Origin: Capitella teleta
Lineage: Eukaryota > Annelida > Polychaeta > Capitellidae
Reading direction: 5' to 3'
Length of the DNA: 64,000 nucleotides
Assembly (NCBI GenBank): GCA_000328365.1
Contig: KB301364.1
Coordinates: 332,237 to 396,236 of the forward strand
A model generated the notes under the pieces. That model was not told the origin of the DNA and made no database searches. It saw nothing but the letters and a program-made list of their open reading frames with translations. Of the stretch, positions 58,123 to 64,000 are shown in pieces (within the stretch, counting starts at the first letter, position 1; each line of letters opens with the position of its first letter). The position numbers and the translations under genes were made by a program.

Positions 58123-61100
58123 GGTATAAACTCCGCAATGCTCAATCAGACATTCTGCAATTTCAACGAGTAACAACTATTTGCTTCTTTGCCGTGTTTG
58201 CTATTGAACAGTAAGGAAATTAAACTCTTGAGAAATTGCAAATATCATGATAATCGATATCTGTTCACTTCTTGTGAATCGAGAGACACGCATTTGCTTC
58301 TGAATAACAAACGACAATATTTGTTTTTGTGATCTCACCAGAAAAGTTAACAAGTCAACCACGAGTTCATTGAGGCTCTGTCAGGACATACAAGAAATTT
58401 ATTAGATACTTATTTATGTTATGTGTTCAGGGGGTTTATTTGGGGTCTATATAATTACATGTTACCATGGCGGTTGGTTGAGTACATAACACTTGCATTA
58501 CACTAGAAGTGGTGAGTGGAAATCCCATCCAGATCTTCGCCATTCAAGACCTCTGTGTGTTATGCGACCCTTCATTACAACAAATGATCGAAGCTTATAT
58601 ATTTGCTGCAGCCAACACCAACATGAATAATATTTTGAAATCCATTGTTGGAAAATAACGCCATTCAATGAAAACGAGCTCAAAACATGACAGATGACAT
58701 CACATGACATCACAGCTCATGACCTCCAATGGCATTAATGCAAGCCTGCACCTTCTACGCATTCTGCAGATGAGATCATGAGTCGTGGCCTGCTCCTTTG
58801 ACCCCGTGTCCGTTTAATGGTCATAACATTGCATGGATGTCCTCCTGAACTTGGAAACACTGCAAGGCGGGGGACTTATCTTGAACAAGAAAATATAGGT
58901 TACATAGACAATATCAACATTATTATTCAACAATAACCACTAATTTCAATTCATACGCATAAGACGATGCCATTTTAATTAAGAAAAGAATACCTCGAAA
59001 ACACAACAAGTAACATGTATATTATTATAGAGACTCGGACACGTGTCGAGACTCGAAAAGATTCGATAATACTGGCAGCATTATCTCTCCCGTGACTTAC
59101 ATATGTATTATAATTAAAGCCCATTCTGCCTTATTAGCTATGCGCGCATGCGCTGATCGTGCGCACGCTTTCAAACCTTAGCCATAACAACCCTGCATTC
59201 AAGTTTTAGTCATCATAATAACTCGCACTATTGAATTGCAATAACATTGACATTAAAGCCGAATTTAAGCAGTGCTGTTTCGAAGAGCTGTTTTGGCTGT
59301 GGAGCAATGGTGTGAGACGCTGTTATGCCCAACTTCAGCTATTAGTTCTGGGGTCATAGCAGAAATGCCTATTGCAAATAGACGAAATCGACAAAGGAGA
59401 AATTAACATGTCCTCTCACACGCACGTTTGTGGGTTCGCCACATGTATTATGTCAGTTTCTTTCGCTAGTCGTTTTAAAATTAATTAAAGCGAACCATGC
59501 AGTTGGTGGATTCTGCAGACTCGCATCGGGGTTACATTTGTCCATTTCAATCCTATATAACGATCAATCCTACACTTAACGATCGTGATTATAACGACTG
59601 CGTGCTACTTTCATGATTAATTGGCTATCGGAGATAAACGTACGTAGTTATGGGCTGAAGCTCTCATTAAATTAACGACGATTGGTCAGATTTTATGATC
59701 GAGAGTGAAATCGCATCCGATCAAACGGGTTGCGATGGCAATTCTCACTGGGTGGCGATTGGAGTAGGCCTATTGCCGAATTTTCCTATGAGAAGGGCAT
59801 GTGTGTGTTATGTTCCTGAAAGTATTGTGTGTTGGCATCAATTGAAGCGTGAGGATAAAAATTAATGAAAAGCATCGAGTATCGATATCGAAGCGTGAAT
59901 AAAAGTAATCTTGTCATTTCATCGTTATGCTTTGACGCCGACACACAATGATCTTTTTAGCCCACACCTTACCTTTTCAAACGAGAATTCGGCCTTGTAA
60001 TGTTTTCAAGCAGTGTTTCACTTGTTTTGTACGAATGCTAGGGTATCGGTGTGCTGTTTCAAAAGGAATAAATAGCACCTAGATCGGAGCAAAGGGTTTC
60101 CAGCTAAACGTCAAAGGGACTTGAATCTACTACTTGAATTAATCATTATTAAGTTATTTTAAATACACATTGATGGCTATTAATGCCTATAATAAGAAGT
60201 AGTAGAATATATCTCTGAAGTGCATCGGGTCGTTGATTCAAGTGCAGTGACTCGTAACAGGACAAACAAATTAGCCGAGAACCCCAAATCAAAGATTCTA
60301 GGTCACTTCCCCAATTAACCATAATTGTCATCGAAGGAAAAAAAAATGGTGCCACACATGCGCCCAGTTTACATGGGCCTCGAAACCCCGGCACACAGTC
60401 AAGCGTATCATTACAATTTTCTTCGTAGATTCACCATTTGAAATACATATTCGGCAGAGTATTTGAGTTAACCACGTGGTCGGATAGAATTTCCTTGTTT
60501 GTCAAAGGACCCGGATGGCAACCCGGCACTCCCCGCCTTGGATATATTATGAAAATATCCAGAAGGTGATCATGCCGCTGAAATTAACAGTTTAACACCC
60601 ATGCATTATGTAATTCGATCAGAATCCGAAAGATGGAAGTGTTTACGACAAAAATGTTCCTATGATAGGGAATCTATACCTTTTGATACACAGTTACACA
60701 CTATCATATCGGCTTCTACGTCTTCCAGAAAATCAAATTTACGAAACTGGTACGTCGAAAATACATAATCAATAACTTTGAGTAAGGGTGTATACACAGA
60801 TGTTCCCGGTATCATCATCGAACATCGTTTATGATCAGGCTCTGTTTATTTTGTGGACCATCGGTAACATTGAATGGATTCTGGAGCATACGTAAGCTTG
60901 CTTATGAAGACAAAAAAAAATCATCCCAGTGATTTCATCTCAGGTCATACGCTCGATCCGTCCATTGAAGCAGCCCGATGTGCGGTTTACTTCCTCTCGG
61001 AAATAAAACTCTACGAAGTATTTGCGGCCAGCGCGACAGGTCTTCTTGTGCTTAGAATCACTTTCGGATTATCGTTTTTCTTTTGGAAATGCGTTCAAAA

Positions 61101-61247
61101 CTGAAAACCCGTAACAGAAGTGACGCCATTATACCCAAGCGATCGCCGAAAGATCAAAACTAATGACCGGTGTAACTCAAAATTCGTGAAATGTACACCT
61201 TGCTTGATCAGTTTAACAGAATAACGCAGAACAATCATTTTCTCGTC
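58123..61247. other. intergenic, cadherin upstream region, no gene recognised
   Basis: It holds the cadherin promoter side. 58716-58790 resembles part of the inverted-repeat element at 26336-26400 and is probably a relic of that family. The rest shows no exon I can defend; an open frame at 60874-61104 has no recognisable relatives. Confidence 0.4.
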
Positions 61248-61390
<143 letters not shown>

Positions 61391-63750
61391 TAATGTTTAA
61401 ATAAACTTGACTTCATTAGGTCGAGCAGTACGCGTTGGCTGTTTTCATGTTCTGTTCCGAATGTTGCTCTCACTCAGTCGTCGAGAATGTTGTCCATTCT
61501 TCATAACACATTTAGCGCTCGGATCATCGATGCGAAATTAATCCTATACATAGCTGTCTTTGATTTGATATTTTGTCTTCTGTATTTTCACTATTATACA
61601 CACGTACTTTTCCAGTGGTTCCATTCTGGTTTTGTTTGCAACGTTCTTTCGACGTTTCTGGTGACAAAGAGCATTCACTTCAGCGATTGTGATCACCTGT
61701 TACTAATCTTACCAAACATTTATACGTCCTTCAACGTATCTAAATTATTCCATACGTATTTTTACGTGAGCCATTAGGCCCTATTGTGGATCTTGTTTTG
61801 GTGTAGTATTGGAATATCGTGGCAGTAATATTTTTATCGTTTATTAGTGGTATTACAGAACTATTATCCGACACGAACATATCAGATAATTTTAATGTTC
61901 TTTCTGAGCAAATTGCTTCTTTTATCATGGGAGGTCATTTCGCCAATGGCACGTATGCACTGAGGTGTATAAGAACATTGGACCCAAATGGCCGGTTCAT
62001 GCTCTCGTGCAAATACAGATTGGATGCGCTTTTAGCAGCCCTCTCCAGGTGCATTAGCAACATCGACTTTTTCATTAGAAGCAACGCAAATTGAAACCAA
62101 AGAAAACAAATGATCTCTCTGCCCATCCGTTGGATGGTGGATGAAAGTTCGAGATAACTCATTCACTGTAATAAATGCAACAATCTCTAAAATCCAAGTG
62201 AACATGCATGTACATAGTTTTATTACACATTTGACATTTAGATGAATTGTGAAGGTTCATCGTCAAGGATCAAGGTTTTAGGGAAATTTACATGCCCCGC
62301 TCGCACATTTGTTTCTAAAATAATTTGCAGATTTTGACCTGTCAAGATATGACATCACTGAATGAAAGAATTCATTAAAAAAAAAACAAACAAACAAACA
62401 AACAAAAACAAACAAACAACAACAACAAAAAGAAACGTAGTGGTTGCCGATAATCAAAATTAGAATATATTAAGATATGCATTCAAACATTCATTCGTAA
62501 ATATATTTCATTCAATCATGTGCGTAACAAAGCTGTCCATAATTTGGAATATTTTCACGACCATGTGCATGCAGGGACACAGTTTTTGCGTAATATTACA
62601 TACGATGCCATATGGCAATGACAATAAGATAAAGATCAATCTTAATGCCGGATATAAAGCTAAATTTACCAAATATACGCCCTACTTAATCATTCCAGCG
62701 CATAATAAAAATTACCTGATATCATTTACATATATATGGTATAAAAGAGAGAAGAATAGCGCATACGCAGTGGTTCTAGTTCTCCCGCCAAATAGGTTTG
62801 GTTCACATAATTATTATTAATAATTATTAGCCACAAGGTCGTGACGTCATAACACTCCACCATATAAACCCTAGGGAGTGGGGTAGGAGATTGATTATTT
62901 TTCTATCTCATTAAATACGTTTTTGAAGCCGCAGATGGCTCGAAGAAAACAGCACATAATAATTTTATGTCCCGTCCCCATTTGTATTTCAAGCTTAATA
63001 TTGAAATTGTATATTATTAAAGTCTTCCAGTTTGAATTTTCGTTGAAGTCAAGCAAAGGTAAATGGTGTGCCGCAAAACAACAATTTCCTTTACTTTCAA
63101 TCAAAGATGAACGTCTAGGTCAATAATTATGAACCCTTGAAGCCCATTTTCAAACATTACAATTACGTGTTTTGGAAACAAGAATGTGTATGTGAATTTG
63201 TTGTTTGTTCGTTTTCGACAGCAGGTTATTTTAAAACTCGATCAGGTAAATATTCAATCGCAAATTGCGAAATTATGGTGCGTTTATTTGAATGAGATAA
63301 TGGATAGTGCCATAGTGGGGCGAAAGAATAGGAACGCATGGAATCAGAGGGCCAGAGGGATTCAGTGAATTTATAAATATTGGTACATATAATTGGCGTG
63401 GTGCACATGTCATGCTATGTTCTGTAACAAATCGACGGAGTTTCGGAGATATATATACTTTTTTTTATAGAATATTTTTCCTTTTTTTCAATTTTTCAAT
63501 GTAAACAAAAACAAACCCAATTCATGTATAGAAAGGGTGCAATAGCGAGAATTCCCGAGGGGCTTAGGTGCTATTTTTAAAAGATAAAAATAAATGCCAA
63601 CAACATCAAGGACACAAGAACAATACAATGTAAATAATTATAGAAAATCACAAAGAAAATACAGAACATTCACGCAAAAATACATCTCTACACGCAATGT
63701 ACCTTTAATTTTCTAGCTTAATGAAAACAATATTTTCAGCCTTTTTATTT
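61391..63750. other. intergenic, small repeats only
   Basis: 62300-62375 is a relic of the Tc1-like element at 22007 (shares GACCTGTCAAGATATGACAT), followed by a CAAA-rich run to 62433. Open frames at 61487-61777, 61819-62094 and 62518-62820 have no recognised relatives and overlap open frames on the other strand. Confidence 0.45.
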
Positions 63751-63917
63751 TCACTTGATTTTCGTACACTCTACTTCCTCGGTACCCGCCGATTTCGTAC
63801 ACAAGCAACCTGCGATATCATTTTCACAAGGACGTCGGTCACTGCAATGCTCAATGCTCTTGCAGCAAGGCCACGGGGTCGGTAGAACTTTGGTCTTGCT
63901 CTCGTCGTAACAGCAAT
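63751..63917 (-). CDS. Last exon of a cysteine-rich, probably secreted protein (partial)
   Basis: A good acceptor (TTCTCAATCGCAG) precedes 63917 on the minus strand. The exon then reads about 54 codons to a TGA at 63751-63753: DCCYDESKTKVLPTPWPCC, KSIEHCSDRRPCENDIAGC, LCTKSAGTEEVECTKIK. It has nine cysteines, including two CC pairs and a CLC, the density of a disulfide-bonded extracellular domain. An AATAAA lies immediately downstream (63742-63747). The rest of the gene lies beyond the right edge. I do not recognise the family; small toxin-like or protease-inhibitor-like folds are possible but not shown. Confidence 0.6.
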
Positions 63918-64000
63918 CTGCGATTGAGAAGAGAAAAGTTGCATTCGACATAGGTCTATCCATTATTAGGCCTATGTCTAGATTCAGAAACATAATGCGT

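Overview
The window looks like nuclear DNA of a marine invertebrate animal. Genes have spliceosomal introns, and the proteins are animal families: plexin-domain-containing/TEM7, CYP20A1, cadherin, polypeptide GalNAc-transferases and an alpha-1,3-fucosyltransferase. The DNA is AT-rich and full of old transposons. Short words such as TAGGCCTA and ACATGTA recur and remind me of echinoderm-like genomes, but I cannot fix the phylum from sequence alone.

Layout. 1-5040: no host gene seen; a decayed LINE (1215-3480) interrupted by a second LINE in the opposite direction, then AT-rich DNA with a two-level tandem duplication. 5367-17052 (-): a complete 10-exon PLXDC/TEM7-like receptor gene, 471 aa, whose introns carry a pogo/Tigger-like transposon, a MITE with a 9-bp target duplication and hairpin clusters. 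18191-32717: a glycosylation block of four genes with uninterrupted coding regions: two catalytically degenerate GalNAc-transferase paralogues placed head to head (18191-19777 -, 23794-25380 +), a GalNAc-transferase with an intact active site (27414-29303 +) and a fucosyltransferase (31389-32717 -). Two Tc1-like elements lie among them, and a diverged inverted repeat of about 0.6 kb brackets the fucosyltransferase. 33-42.6 kb: gene-poor, with a candidate 2-kb inverted-repeat element, hairpins, a TTCGGCCCAT-type array and a full-length tRNA-derived SINE with a 13-bp target duplication. 42682-48934 (-): a complete 11-exon CYP20A1-like P450 (471 aa). 49.4-50.35 kb: direct and inverted repeats. 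51118-58122 (-): a complete 27-exon cadherin (1534 aa) with very short introns, two of them apparently GC-AG. 58.2-63.75 kb: no recognised gene, a 143-bp TTA microsatellite. 63751-63917 (-): last exon of a cysteine-rich protein that begins beyond the window.

I assembled the three intron-rich genes by eye from splice signals, reading frame and family resemblance; in all three every exon phase joins without a break. The four glycosyltransferases would act in the Golgi on O-glycans and fucosylated glycans. Two of the GalNAc-transferase-like proteins have lost the metal-binding DxH and the conserved histidine of the GHVFR region, so they are probably not active enzymes.
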